Assembly (NCBI RefSeq): GCF_003985155.1 | Contig: NZ_ML133694.1 | Span: forward strand, 1 to 64,000 | DNA from: Rhizobium vallis | GTDB taxonomy: Bacteria; Pseudomonadota; Alphaproteobacteria; Rhizobiales; Rhizobiaceae | DNA: 64,000 nt | Direction of reading: 5' to 3' | Part shown: positions 1 to 8,353 of the stretch, piece after piece | Layout: each line of letters opens with the position of its first letter | Numbering within the stretch: position 1 is the stretch's first letter | Made by a program: the position numbers and the translations under genes | Notes under the pieces: generated by a model | Databases searched by the model: none | What the model was told of the DNA's origin: nothing | What the model saw: only the letters and a program-made list of their open reading frames with translations

Positions 1-9
1 GCCGTCACA

Positions 10-33
10 AAAGGGTCGCGCTCGCGGCCCTTT
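10..33 (+). terminator. Hairpin upstream of the initiator tRNA
   Basis: Arms AAAGGGTCGC and GCGGCCCTTT (one T-G wobble) enclose a 4-base loop. It lies just before the tRNA and could end or process a transcript entering from the left, for example the tail of an rRNA operon, where rhizobial initiator tRNA genes often sit. The rRNA itself is not in the window, so that placement is inference. Confidence 0.5.
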
Positions 34-50
34 CTGCTGTAAAATAATAT

Positions 51-127
<77 letters not shown>

Positions 128-165
128 GACTCTTCAAAGATCAGCATGACGTATATCGCCGAGCG

Positions 166-284
166 CTCATCGTGGAGCAGCCCGCTCGGCGCGCAATCGA
201 TTCACTGGATCGATTGCTCTCCCGCATCGCCTCGTCAGGCTCATAACCTGAAGGCCGCAGGTTCAAATCCTGCCAACGAAACCA
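166..284 (+). pseudogene. Degenerate initiator tRNA copy with inserted hairpin
   Basis: The tract keeps TGGAGCAGCCCG of the D arm, then about 45 unrelated bases, then a near-exact copy of the initiator tRNA from CTCGTCAGG through the anticodon and T arm to ACCA. The insertion sits in the D loop. The acceptor stem is damaged: 5' CTCATCG against 3' CAACGAA leaves two internal mismatches besides the 1 x 72 mismatch. It cannot fold as a normal tRNA unless the insert is removed, so it is most likely a pseudogene. Confidence 0.8.
193..217. repeat. Perfect 9-bp inverted repeat inside the tRNA copy
   Basis: Arms GCAATCGAT (193-201) and ATCGATTGC (209-217) flank a 7-base loop. The hairpin is the core of the sequence interrupting the D loop of the degenerate tRNA. 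It resembles a small palindromic mobile repeat; no second copy was noticed in the window. Confidence 0.65.
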
Positions 285-285
285 A

Positions 286-376
286 ATTCCCAAGACAAAG
301 CCAAAAGCAAAACAATACGAAAAAGCCCTCCAACCATGGAGGGCTTTCGTGCGTTTGGAGACACGGCATTCAGCAT
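286..376 (+). repeat. Direct repeat copy A (post-tRNA terminator sequence)
   Basis: A roughly 90-bp block starting directly after the degenerate tRNA recurs in the same orientation at 49607-49696. The first 51 bases (286-336) are identical; the remainder differs at a few positions. Both copies contain a GC-rich hairpin and both follow tRNA 3'-end sequence. Recombination between them would remove about 49.3 kb. Confidence 0.85.
324..344 (+). terminator. Rho-independent-type terminator after the tRNA copy
   Basis: Stem GCCCTCC (324-330) with GGAGGGC (338-344), loop AACCAT plus one base, preceded by an A-rich run and followed by TTTCGT. From 345 to 722 (about 380 bases) no gene or RNA is recognised; the end of that stretch must hold the promoter of the Nudix gene. 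Confidence 0.7.
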
Positions 377-722
377 GGTGCATACAAAGTGCTCCATCCG
401 ATTCAATTTTGGCCAACAGTCGAACCATCGCTTTTCTGAGGGGAAGTGCGGGCGGCGGACTGACCGGGATGCCGTCAAAATGCCCCACGGATCATGCGAA
501 GACTTGTGTCAGCTTTTCGAAATGTTGCGCGCAAAGTCGACTGTCCGGTTTCGACCAGCTTGAGTCTTTTTATAGCAGCTCTATTTGGGGTGCACGTGTG
601 GGCTATAGCGTAAACGTAGTTCTCCACTCGTCGCTCTCAACCCACGAAGTTGCTGAGACGGCTAGACTGGACTCGCCCGTGCCGCCGCTCTACTTTGCGA
701 CGCTCAAAATCGGAGGCCAGCT

Positions 723-1178
723 ATGCTTCACGACGCTGCACAGAACGAAGTTTCCAACGAAGTCGTAGGTCTCGACGTCGCACAGGCCGGCGCCATTTGC
801 TACCGGCGGGACCGGAAGGGATGCCTTGAAGTCCTCCTCGTAGGCAGCCGCCGCAACGGCCGATGGGGCGTCCCGAAAGGGCATATCGAGAGCCTCGAAC
901 CGAGCAGCACGGCAGCTTTGAGGGAGGCATTCGAGGAAGCCGGGATCATGGGCGCCATCGACAATACGCCGTTTGGCAGTTTCACCTATCAGAAGGACAC
1001 CAGCACGAACCGCTACTCAGTCGCGGTTCATCTCCTGAAGGTGTCGAAGGTTGCCAGCAAGTTTCCGGAGAAAGGCATCCGCAAGACGCAGTGGTTCCTG
1101 CTGAAGGACGCTGTTCGTGATGCCGCGCAACCGGGGCCGCGAACGCTCCTGCCTCGGTTTGAGACCATGGACGTATGA
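723..1178 (+). CDS. Nudix hydrolase
   Basis: A 151-aa protein with a perfect Nudix signature at residues 53-75: Gly53, five residues, Glu, seven residues, then REAFEEAGI. Family members hydrolyse nucleoside diphosphates linked to another moiety, with Mg2+ bound by the glutamates of this box. The substrate cannot be read from sequence; length and layout resemble small diadenosine-polyphosphate or NTP-cleaning enzymes. GGAGG lies about 7 bases before the ATG. The stop overlaps the next start as ATGA, so it is co-translated with the esterase. Confidence 0.9.
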   Translation: MLHDAAQNEVSNEVVGLDVAQAGAICYRRDRKGCLEVLLVGSRRNGRWGVPKGHIESLEPSSTAALREAFEEAGIMGAIDNTPFGSFTYQKDTSTNRYSVAVHLLKVSKVASKFPEKGIRKTQWFLLKDAVRDAAQPGPRTLLPRFETMDV

Positions 1179-2200
1179 AGTTCAGCTTTGGCAGATCGCT
1201 ATCAAGGGCTTTCAGGGCCCAAAAGAAAATCGGCAAGCTGATCGAGCAGGCTCTCAAAGCGCCGCGAAGCAAACCGAAACGTACGAGCTCAACACCCCGT
1301 CCTGGGAAACCGGTTCTGGTCGAGACGGCCGTGTTCGGAAGCAATCCCGGCCGGCTCATCATGAAATCCTTCGTCCCGACTCGGCTGCCGAAGAAGCCCG
1401 CCCTTGTCGTGTTGCTTCATGGCTGCCATCAGGCTGCCGATAGCCTGGACGTCGCAACCGGCTTCTCCACGCTGGCGAAGGAGCGAGGCTTTGTTCTCCT
1501 TTATCCAGAGCAGAGGAGATCCAACAATTCGCAAGGATGCTTCAACTGGTTCCGGCCGAGCGCCGTTGCCCGGGACCGGGGAGAGGTGTTCTCCATTAAG
1601 CAGATGATCGAGCACGCATGCGAGCATCATCGGGTTGACCGCTCGAGGGTCTTCGTCGCAGGCCTGTCGGCCGGCGGGGCGATGACGGGCGCGCTCGTAG
1701 CGAACTATCCAAATCTGTTCGCAGGCGCCGCGATCATAGCCGGAATGCCATTCGGATCCGCCCGCGATGGGATGTCCGCCCTGCGGGCGATGAAGACGGG
1801 TGCATTGCCGCCGCCCGGTGGATGGGGACGACCCGTCGCCGAACGCTCTCCAGAAGCCAAGTCGTGGCCCGCGATAACTGTTTGGCAGGGAATGGACGAC
1901 AGGATTGTCAACCCGGTAAATGCGCTGGCATGTGTTGCTCAGTGGCTCGAAGTCAGAGGCATTGATGAAAGCAGGGGACGTGTGGAGGACAAACCTTGGG
2001 GCAGGTTGCAGTCCTGGAAGGTGAAGGGCGAGCTGAACGTGGCGCTTTATTCAGTCAGCAACATGGGCCACGGAGTGCCAGTTAAGAAGCCCCCTAGCTC
2101 GATATCGGGACGATCCCTAGACCCTTTCGTAGTTCAAGCGGAAATCGCAGCCCCAGTTGAGCTGATGCGGTTGTGGGGGTTGTCGAGACTTCGAGCATAG
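1175..2200 (+). CDS. PHB depolymerase-family esterase
   Basis: A 341-aa alpha/beta hydrolase of the LpqC/PHB-depolymerase type. The oxyanion motif LLHGCHQ is near residues 80-85, the nucleophile elbow GLSAG at 163-167 (Ser165), a candidate acid at Asp241/242 (GMDDRIV) and the histidine near 299 (NMGHGVP). The basic N terminus (about 45 residues) is not a clear signal peptide, so location is uncertain. The family cleaves short-chain polyhydroxyalkanoates, feruloyl or acetyl esters; the substrate here is unknown. It overlaps the Nudix gene by four bases. Confidence 0.85.
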   Translation: MKFSFGRSLSRAFRAQKKIGKLIEQALKAPRSKPKRTSSTPRPGKPVLVETAVFGSNPGRLIMKSFVPTRLPKKPALVVLLHGCHQAADSLDVATGFSTLAKERGFVLLYPEQRRSNNSQGCFNWFRPSAVARDRGEVFSIKQMIEHACEHHRVDRSRVFVAGLSAGGAMTGALVANYPNLFAGAAIIAGMPFGSARDGMSALRAMKTGALPPPGGWGRPVAERSPEAKSWPAITVWQGMDDRIVNPVNALACVAQWLEVRGIDESRGRVEDKPWGRLQSWKVKGELNVALYSVSNMGHGVPVKKPPSSISGRSLDPFVVQAEIAAPVELMRLWGLSRLRA

Positions 2201-2343
2201 CCAACTTGCTGCTGTGGCAGCCAGTTCCTTCCCCAGGGAGCCCGGGATGTATCTCTTGGCGGAGTTGGACCGTGGCGGACGGATTCCGGCGAGGGCGGGC
2301 AAGGGATTCAGACTGATGATGCGGCCGCGGTCACAGGTGCACC

Positions 2344-2369
2344 CCCGGCCGAAAAATCGGACGGCCGGG
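2344..2369. terminator. Hairpin between convergent genes
   Basis: Arms CCCGGCCG (2344-2351) and CGGCCGGG (2362-2369) with a 10-base loop sit between the stops of the esterase (+) and the metallo-hydrolase (-). There is no clear T-run, so terminator function is only likely. Confidence 0.45.
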
Positions 2370-2382
2370 TTGCAGGACGTCG

Positions 2383-3213
2383 CTACCTCGCACTTTTCGG
2401 AAAGGCGGGAAGCTTGGCGATATCCTTGGCGTCATGCTGCACGACAAGGGTAGCATCAAGCGCCTTGGCGATTCCCGTTAGCCGCTCCATCGACGCCAGC
2501 GTCTCAGCGCGGTCGAAGTTAAACCCCGGCACACCCCGGCTCTCGAACTGCTCCTCGAAATGTGCAACGTCGCCGGACAGCAGGACCGCTCCGGTTTCGA
2601 CGAGGCGGACCAACAGACTTGTTTCGCCCGGCGTGTGGCCGGGTGTCGAAAGGATGGTAACCGTGCCATCGCCGAAAACGTCGCGGTCGCCCGAGATGGT
2701 GTCAACCTTCGAGCCGCCGTCGAGCCACGGCTTGATGAAGGCCGGATCGACGGCGAAAGGCAGGGGATCGGCCTTGAACTGGGCAAAGTCAGCAGCGCCG
2801 ATCATCAATTTTGCCTGCGGAAATGTCGCGGCCTGCCCGACATGGTCGAAATGATTGTGACTGATGCCGAGGCGGCTGATCTGCTCGGGCTTAACGTCGA
2901 TTTCTGCGAGCTGGCTCGGAATGTCCTTTGCAAGCGTTGGAGCAAGGGTCGCTTTTGGATCGAGCTTTGCCCCGAGAAGACCAACCGGCAATCCGGCGTC
3001 CCAGAGCATGTAGTCGCGGTCATGTCGGATCACGTAGCAGCTATCGGTCAGCGTCCGCTTTTCGCCGACGTGATTGTACGTATCGGAAAACAGTGAGAGG
3101 TCGCGGACTTCGATCTCGCCGCAGTCGAGCCGCCAGAGTTCGACTGCGGCGGAATGCGCCGTGGATGCCGTCAGGGCGGCGGCGGAAAAGAGGATTGTTG
3201 CAATCGGGCTCAT
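2383..3213 (-). CDS. Exported metallo-beta-lactamase-fold hydrolase, AHL-lactonase-like
   Basis: A 276-aa protein with an N-terminal signal peptide (hydrophobic residues 4-20, cleavage probably near STAHSA). The zinc motif HNHFDH is at 119-124, with further ligands His193 (TPGHTPG), Asp215 (LSGDVAHF) and His260. The motif and the opening region (SDTY..VG, SCYVIRHD) match proteins annotated as N-acyl-homoserine-lactonase family. A periplasmic quorum-quenching or lactonase role is plausible but unproved. GAGGAG six bases before the ATG at 3213 supports this start over one six codons upstream. It is divergent from the AraC gene. Confidence 0.8.
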   Translation of the reverse strand: MSPIATILFSAAALTASTAHSAAVELWRLDCGEIEVRDLSLFSDTYNHVGEKRTLTDSCYVIRHDRDYMLWDAGLPVGLLGAKLDPKATLAPTLAKDIPSQLAEIDVKPEQISRLGISHNHFDHVGQAATFPQAKLMIGAADFAQFKADPLPFAVDPAFIKPWLDGGSKVDTISGDRDVFGDGTVTILSTPGHTPGETSLLVRLVETGAVLLSGDVAHFEEQFESRGVPGFNFDRAETLASMERLTGIAKALDATLVVQHDAKDIAKLPAFPKSAR

Positions 3214-3347
3214 GTCAGTCTCCTCGGACATGGAGACCGCTTTTGACGCATTCCGTTGGCCGAGGAGGGTCCGGTTCGATCGATTTCGAGCCCGAAACGC
3301 TCACCTGTGCGGTTTTTTATTGGAACGTCCTGCGTTATCGTTACGAC

Positions 3348-4220
3348 ATGAACATTCATTCCAAAAGCAGCGACGACGCCCATCTTCGATCCACGCTCGT
3401 GGAGAACCTGCGGCCGATGATGGCGCCGGACGGTACGGCCGGGCGATATGCGCACGGCCACCAGCTCTTCTCCTACTGTTCTCTCGACAGAGAGCGTCTG
3501 AAGGCGATCGAGCTTCCGTGGCCCCTCATCGGCATCATGCTGAGAGGTCGCAAGGAAGTCTGGCTCGGCGATACGACGCATTTCTTTGAACCGGGCACTG
3601 TCTTCGTCCTTCCCGCGCGCGTGCCGATGGATGTCGTCAATATTCCTGCCGGGCCCACCTCCTCCTATGAATCGCTGTTGCTGGAGGTGCCGGCGTTTCC
3701 AGCCGGCATGGCGCCGCTGACGAGAGGCGAGAAGACGAGCATTCGCGATGGCGACAGGCAGTTAAGCGTGCCGCTCGATCCAGATCTCGTGCATACGCTT
3801 ATTCATGCCGCGACGGCGATCGCCAGCGAAGCGCTGGGCGAAGCGGTCAAGGCCGTGCGGCTGATGGAGGTCCTGACGCTTCTGCGGCCGATCCCTGCCG
3901 CCCGTCCGTTGTTCGAGGCCAGCCTGCCCGAGGAGGTGGCCTGGCTAATCGGAAGCGCGCCGTCGGAGGCCTGGACGGTCGAGCGGGTCGCCGACCGTCT
4001 CGGCCTCGGAGCATCGACGTTGCGCCGTCGGCTTGCGGCGAAGGGCACAACCTTCCGCAGCCTCCTTCGAACAGAGCGCCTGCGGACCGGCCAAACCGCG
4101 CTCGCCGCAGGCGCATCGAGTGTTGCCGCTGCCGAGGCCGCCGGCTATGCCTCACGCTCACATTTCGCCCGACGCTATAGGGAAAGCTTCGGCCAGTCGC
4201 CAAGCGGTCGCCGCTCCTGA
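3348..4220 (+). CDS. AraC-family transcriptional regulator
   Basis: A 290-residue protein with an N-terminal cupin-like sensing domain (AraC_N type) and two C-terminal helix-turn-helix motifs from about residue 205 (VERVADRLGLGASTLRR, then AAEAAGYASRSHFARRYR). It is transcribed away from the lactonase-like gene across a 134-bp shared promoter region (3214-3347), so that gene is the obvious target. The reading frame is open far upstream, but ATG 3348 gives the normal family N terminus. Confidence 0.85.
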   Translation: MNIHSKSSDDAHLRSTLVENLRPMMAPDGTAGRYAHGHQLFSYCSLDRERLKAIELPWPLIGIMLRGRKEVWLGDTTHFFEPGTVFVLPARVPMDVVNIPAGPTSSYESLLLEVPAFPAGMAPLTRGEKTSIRDGDRQLSVPLDPDLVHTLIHAATAIASEALGEAVKAVRLMEVLTLLRPIPAARPLFEASLPEEVAWLIGSAPSEAWTVERVADRLGLGASTLRRRLAAKGTTFRSLLRTERLRTGQTALAAGASSVAAAEAAGYASRSHFARRYRESFGQSPSGRRS

Positions 4221-4255
4221 TGACAAGGTGTAGGGTCCGGACCTCATCAAGGCGT

Positions 4256-4271
4256 CCTCCCCGAGGGGAGG
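4256..4271. terminator. GC-rich palindrome between convergent genes
   Basis: CCTCCCC-GA-GGGGAGG is a perfect hairpin between the AraC stop (4220) and the hpaI stop (4322). It is followed by AAAAG on the plus strand rather than a T-run, so it may be a weak bidirectional terminator. Confidence 0.45.
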
Positions 4272-4321
4272 AAAAGATGCGAGCTTGGTCGACGAACGCT
4301 TCGTAGAAACGCTACCTTGCC

Positions 4322-5134
4322 TCAATAAACCTTCGCAGTTTTGGAACCCCCGAAGCTTGCGGCGGCTGTATTCTGAAAATCGGAAAGCAGGCGCGAAGCG
4401 CCGTTTGCCAGTAGGCCGACATCGTTTCCGATGGCAACGAAAGTGGCGCCGAGCTCGAGGTAGCGCTTGGCCAGCGCCTGATCGGCAGTCAGGATGCCTG
4501 CCGCCTTGCCATGCGACTGGATGCGGATCAGTGCCGCTTCCACGGCCTGTTGCACCTCCGCATCGCCGGGCCGACCGAGATGGCCCATGTCGGCGGCCAG
4601 ATCGGCCGGTCCGATGAAGATACCATCGACACCGCCCGTGGTGGCGATGTCGTCGAGTGCGGCCAACCCGGCACGGCTTTCGATCTGCAGCAGCAGGCAC
4701 ACCTCCTCGTTGGCGGTTTGAAGGTAATCGGGAATGCGGTTGAACGATGACGCACGGGCAAGTGCTGCGCCGACGCCGCGCATGCCGTGCGGGGGATAGC
4801 GCACGGCGCGCGCCAAGGCCTTTGCCTGGTCGCCGCTTTCGATCATCGGCACCAGCACCGTCTGCGCGCCGATATCGAGGATCTGCTTCAGAAGCCAGGC
4901 CTCGCCGATCGGCGCTCGGATAACGGGATGGCTCGGCGAGCCTTTGAGAGCCTGCAGCTGCGCCATCATCAGCGGGATGTCGTTCGGCGCGTGTTCGCCG
5001 TCGATCAGCAGCCAGTCATAGCCGGCACCACCCAGAATTTCCGCCGTATAGGCGTTGGCAAGCGCCAGCCATAGGCCGATCTGCCGGCGTCTCTCCAGAA
5101 GAGCTGCTTTGAACATATTCCTCGGCGCGGGCAT
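4322..5134 (-). CDS. hpaI: 4-hydroxy-2-oxoheptanedioate aldolase
   Basis: A 270-aa class II, metal-dependent HpcH/HpaI aldolase. It splits 4-hydroxy-2-oxoheptanedioate into pyruvate and succinate semialdehyde, the last ring-derived carbon step of homoprotocatechuate breakdown. Visible family motifs are LIDGEHAPND (catalytic His), the metal ligands in LLQIESRAG and GPADLAADMG, and the Arg of IRAPIGE. Length matches the family. AAGGA lies seven bases before the ATG. It is the last gene of the operon, 12 bases after hpaH; its product feeds the embedded gabD. Confidence 0.93.
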   Translation of the reverse strand: MPAPRNMFKAALLERRRQIGLWLALANAYTAEILGGAGYDWLLIDGEHAPNDIPLMMAQLQALKGSPSHPVIRAPIGEAWLLKQILDIGAQTVLVPMIESGDQAKALARAVRYPPHGMRGVGAALARASSFNRIPDYLQTANEEVCLLLQIESRAGLAALDDIATTGGVDGIFIGPADLAADMGHLGRPGDAEVQQAVEAALIRIQSHGKAAGILTADQALAKRYLELGATFVAIGNDVGLLANGASRLLSDFQNTAAASFGGSKTAKVY

Positions 5135-5146
5135 TGTTTAATCCTT

Positions 5147-5950
5147 CTACGCGAAGAAGCTGCTGACGGTGCCGTAGGGTCCGAAATCGGCGACGATAGT
5201 ATCACCGTGACGTGCCTCGACGGGGCGGATGAACGAGCCGGCAAGCACGATCTGGCCAGCCTCGATGCCGTCGCCATAGGCAGCAAGCCTGTTGGCAAGC
5301 CAGGCGACGCCGCGAGCCGGCTGATTGAGCACGCCGGCGCCGAGGCCGGTTTCCTCGACCTCGGCATTGCGCGAAACGATGGCGCCCATCCAGCGCATGT
5401 CGACGGCATCCGGCCGCATCGTCCGGCCACCGAGGACGATGCCGGCATTGGCCGCATTGTCGGAGATCGTATCGACGATGGTGCGGGCCTTCTTCGTTTC
5501 GGGATCGACCCGCAGGATACGCGTATCGAGAATTTCCAGCGCCGGCGTGATGTAGTCCGTGGCATTCAGGACATCGAAGGTGGTCACGCCTGGCCCGCGC
5601 AGCGGTGCCTTCATGACGAAGGCGATTTCCGCCTCGATGCGCGGCTGGATGAAGCGATCCGCAGGAATGGTCGCACCGTCCTCGAACAGCATGTCGTCAA
5701 ACAGCACGCCGGAATCCGGTGTGTCTATATTGAGCGCATACTGCATGGCCTTGGACGTCAGCCCGATCTTCCAGCCGATGACCCTGCGCCCGGCCTCGAT
5801 CTTGCTGCGCACCCATGCCGCTTGAACGGCATAGGCGTCGTCCATCGTCATGTCGGGATGCTTGAGCGACAGAAGGCCGGTCTGTGCCCTTGTCTTTTCA
5901 GCCGTATCGAGGCTTTCGGCAGCCTGTGCGATCTCGTTGTCCGTTAGCAT
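5147..5950 (-). CDS. hpaH: 2-oxo-hept-4-ene-1,7-dioate hydratase
   Basis: A 267-aa hydratase of the FAH-like 2-keto-4-pentenoate hydratase family. It adds water to 2-oxohept-4-enedioate to give the HpaI substrate. Supporting segments are GWKIGLTSKAMQ, the acidic metal-site region RIEAEIAFVMK, and the C-terminal LANRLAAYGDGIEAGQIVLAGSF. It starts three bases after the hpaG stop, so translation is coupled. Size and position between hpaG and hpaI fit the classical operon. Confidence 0.93.
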   Translation of the reverse strand: MLTDNEIAQAAESLDTAEKTRAQTGLLSLKHPDMTMDDAYAVQAAWVRSKIEAGRRVIGWKIGLTSKAMQYALNIDTPDSGVLFDDMLFEDGATIPADRFIQPRIEAEIAFVMKAPLRGPGVTTFDVLNATDYITPALEILDTRILRVDPETKKARTIVDTISDNAANAGIVLGGRTMRPDAVDMRWMGAIVSRNAEVEETGLGAGVLNQPARGVAWLANRLAAYGDGIEAGQIVLAGSFIRPVEARHGDTIVADFGPYGTVSSFFA

Positions 5951-5953
5951 GGT

Positions 5954-6823
5954 TCAGATCTCGTCCGCTATCGTGTTGCGCAAGGTTCCGATGCCATCCG
6001 CCTCGACCTCGACGATATCGCCCGGTTTCAGCCAGATCGGCGGATCGAACCGCGCGCCGGCGCCCGTCGGCGTACCGGTCACGATCACGTCGCCCGGCAC
6101 CAGCGTGGTGAAGGTGGAGATGTAGTTGATGATCCGGCGGAAGGAAAAGATCATCCGGCTGGTGCGATCGCTCTGGCGGATCTCGCCGTTGACCCGGGTT
6201 TCGAGCTTGATGTCGGCGATCTGTGCCTCGTCCGTGAACGGGATCACCCACGGACCGATCGAGCCGGTGCGGTCGAAATTCTTGCCTTGAGTGACGTTGA
6301 ATTTGGCATGCCGGACCCAATCGCGGATCGTGCCTTCGTTGCAGAGCGAAAGCGCGGCGATATGGTCGAGCGCACCGGCCTCGGGAATGCGCCTGCCGCC
6401 CTTGCCGATGACGATGACGATCTCGCCCTCATAGTCGAGCTGCGGGCTTTCCGGCGGGCGGATCAGGGGCTCGCCGTGGCCGGTGAAGGAGCGGGGGAAG
6501 CGGATGAACAGCGAGGGGTTGGCGGGCGCTGCCTGTCCATCCTTGTATTCCTCGTTGCGATCGGGAAAATTCACCCCGACGCAGATGAGCTTTTCCGGCG
6601 TCGGGATGGGGATTTCGAAGCGGATTTCGTCCAGCGTGAAATCCGGCTTCAATGACTTGGCTTCCTCGGCGAATTGAACGAGGCGGTCGGCCTGGATGAC
6701 TTCGCGCAATGTCGGCCATGCCGCGCCATGGCGGGCTGAGAGGTCGACGACACCGCCCTCGACAGCAAGCCCGTAGCCGTGGCGGCCGTTTCTGGAAAAA
6801 GACAGGAATCTTGGATGGGGCAT
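5954..6823 (-). CDS. hpaG: Homoprotocatechuate-pathway FAH-fold isomerase/decarboxylase
   Basis: A 289-aa single-domain fumarylacetoacetate-hydrolase-fold protein. In the pathway HpaG decarboxylates 5-oxopent-3-ene-1,2,5-tricarboxylate and isomerises the product. The FAH core is visible: DYEGEIVIVIGKGGR (metal ligands), then MIFSFRRIINYIS and GDVIVTGTPTGAGA. The well-known E. coli enzyme is a two-domain fusion; here only one domain is present. ATG 6823 follows AGAGGA by five bases and lies just after the gabD stop; a longer frame to 6865 would overlap gabD. Confidence 0.85.
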   Translation of the reverse strand: MPHPRFLSFSRNGRHGYGLAVEGGVVDLSARHGAAWPTLREVIQADRLVQFAEEAKSLKPDFTLDEIRFEIPIPTPEKLICVGVNFPDRNEEYKDGQAAPANPSLFIRFPRSFTGHGEPLIRPPESPQLDYEGEIVIVIGKGGRRIPEAGALDHIAALSLCNEGTIRDWVRHAKFNVTQGKNFDRTGSIGPWVIPFTDEAQIADIKLETRVNGEIRQSDRTSRMIFSFRRIINYISTFTTLVPGDVIVTGTPTGAGARFDPPIWLKPGDIVEVEADGIGTLRNTIADEI

Positions 6824-6839
6824 GGCTATCCTCTTTGCC

Positions 6840-8294
6840 TCAAGCGATGCCGCCAAGGCAGACATATTTGATTTCGGTGAATTCCTCGATGCCGTATTTC
6901 GAGCCTTCGCGGCCGAGGCCGGAGAGCTTGACGCCGCCGAACGGTGCCTCGGCCGTCGAGATCAGGCCGGTATTGACGCCGACCATGCCGTATTCCAGCG
7001 CTTCGGCGACCCGGAAGACACGGGCGAGATCCTTGGCGTAGAAATAGGAAGCCAGGCCAAACTCGGTATCGTTGGCCTGCTCGATGACATCGGCTTCGTC
7101 CTTGAAGCGGAACAGCGGCGCTAGAGGCCCAAAGGTTTCCTCGCGCGCTACCGCCATGTTCCGGGTGACGTCGGCGAGGATCGTCGCCTCGAAGAAAGTG
7201 CCGCCGAGCGCATGTTTCTTGCCACCCTGCAGGATCCGAGCGCCCTTGGCCGTTGCATCGGCAATATGCTCCTCGACCTTGGCGAGGGCTGCCTTGTCGA
7301 TCAGCGGTCCGAGAATGACGCCTTCGTCGAAGCCGTTGCCGGTCTTCAGCTTGCCGACTGCGGTCGCCAGCTTTTGCGCAAAGGCGTCATAGACGGCGTC
7401 CTGCACATAGATGCGGTTGGCGCAGACGCAGGTCTGGCCGTTGTTGCGGTACTTGGCGATCAGCGCGCCTTCGACGGCGGTGTCGAGATCGGCATCGTCA
7501 AAGACGATGAAGGGCGCATTGCCGCCGAGTTCCAGACCCAGCTTCTTGATCGTCGGGGCGCTCTGCTTGTAGAGCTCGGTGCCGATTTCGGTCGAACCGG
7601 TGAAGGTCAGCTTGCGCACCACCGGGTTCGACGTCATTTCGCCGCCGATCGCCGCAGCCGAGCCGGTGATGACGCTGAACAGGCCCTTCGGCAGGCCGGC
7701 GCGCTCGGCGAGGATGGCAATGGCAATTGCCGAGAACGGCGTCTGCGAGGCCGGCTTCAACACCATCGCGCAGCCGGCGGCAAAGGCCGGTCCCGCCTTG
7801 CGGGTGATCATCGCATTCGGGAAGTTCCACGGCGTGATGGCGGCAACGACGCCGATCGGCTGCTTCATCACCATGATGCGCTTGTCCTTCTGGTGGCCGG
7901 GGATCAGGTCGCCATAGATGCGGCGGCCTTCCTCGGCAAACCACTCGATGAAGCTTGCGCCATAGACGATCTCACCGGTGGCTTCCGCCAGCGGCTTGCC
8001 CTGTTCTGATGTCAGGATGCGGCCGAGATCGTCCTTGTTGTCGATCATCAGCTCGTACCATTTGCGCAGAACGGCACAACGCTCCTTGGCGGTCCGGGCA
8101 GCCCAGCCCTTCTGGGCGATCCTTGCCGCCTCGATCGCGGCCTTTGTCTCCGCCGCCCCCAGCTTCGGCACAAGGCCGATGATCTCGCCGGTGGCGGGAT
8201 TGTTCACCTCGATCGCGTTCTTCGGATCGGCTTCGATCCAGTTTCCGCCGACCAGAGCCGCCTGGCGGAACAATTCGGGGTCTTGCAATTTCAA
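6840..8294 (-). CDS. gabD: Succinate-semialdehyde dehydrogenase
   Basis: A 484-aa aldehyde dehydrogenase of the GabD type. It oxidises the succinate semialdehyde released by HpaI to succinate. Motifs: TPWNFP, FTGSTEIG, ELGGNAPFIVFDDADLD (catalytic Glu) and NNGQTCVCANR (catalytic Cys). Length equals typical GabD (about 482 aa). The start is TTG, preceded by GAGGAGG at good spacing; the annotated frame has no ATG near the homologous N terminus. Being inside the hpa operon gives a dedicated outlet for the aldolase product. Confidence 0.92.
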   Translation of the reverse strand: MKLQDPELFRQAALVGGNWIEADPKNAIEVNNPATGEIIGLVPKLGAAETKAAIEAARIAQKGWAARTAKERCAVLRKWYELMIDNKDDLGRILTSEQGKPLAEATGEIVYGASFIEWFAEEGRRIYGDLIPGHQKDKRIMVMKQPIGVVAAITPWNFPNAMITRKAGPAFAAGCAMVLKPASQTPFSAIAIAILAERAGLPKGLFSVITGSAAAIGGEMTSNPVVRKLTFTGSTEIGTELYKQSAPTIKKLGLELGGNAPFIVFDDADLDTAVEGALIAKYRNNGQTCVCANRIYVQDAVYDAFAQKLATAVGKLKTGNGFDEGVILGPLIDKAALAKVEEHIADATAKGARILQGGKKHALGGTFFEATILADVTRNMAVAREETFGPLAPLFRFKDEADVIEQANDTEFGLASYFYAKDLARVFRVAEALEYGMVGVNTGLISTAEAPFGGVKLSGLGREGSKYGIEEFTEIKYVCLGGIA

Positions 8295-8321
8295 GAGAGC
8301 CTCCTCGTCGAACGTTTAATA

Positions 8322-8340
8322 GCGGGCGCCTGGCGCCCGC
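8322..8340 (-). promoter_or_regulatory. Intercistronic hairpin between hpaD and gabD
   Basis: Arms GCGGGCG and CGCCCGC with a 5-base loop lie in the 59-bp gap between the hpaD stop and the gabD start. Such hairpins often protect or process polycistronic mRNA; no T-run follows, so it is probably not a full terminator. Confidence 0.45.
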
Positions 8341-8353
8341 CCGGCGGAGAAAC

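Noticed and set aside
141..488. Minus-strand open frame with QDLNLRPSGYEPDE
   Set aside because: This peptide is the well-known false translation of the initiator tRNA antisense strand; there is no ribosome site or domain.
2928..3347. N-terminal extension of the AraC gene to 2928
   Set aside because: The extension lies antisense within the lactonase-like gene, is rich in Arg and Ser as in shadow frames, and lacks a ribosome site; ATG 3348 gives the normal family start.
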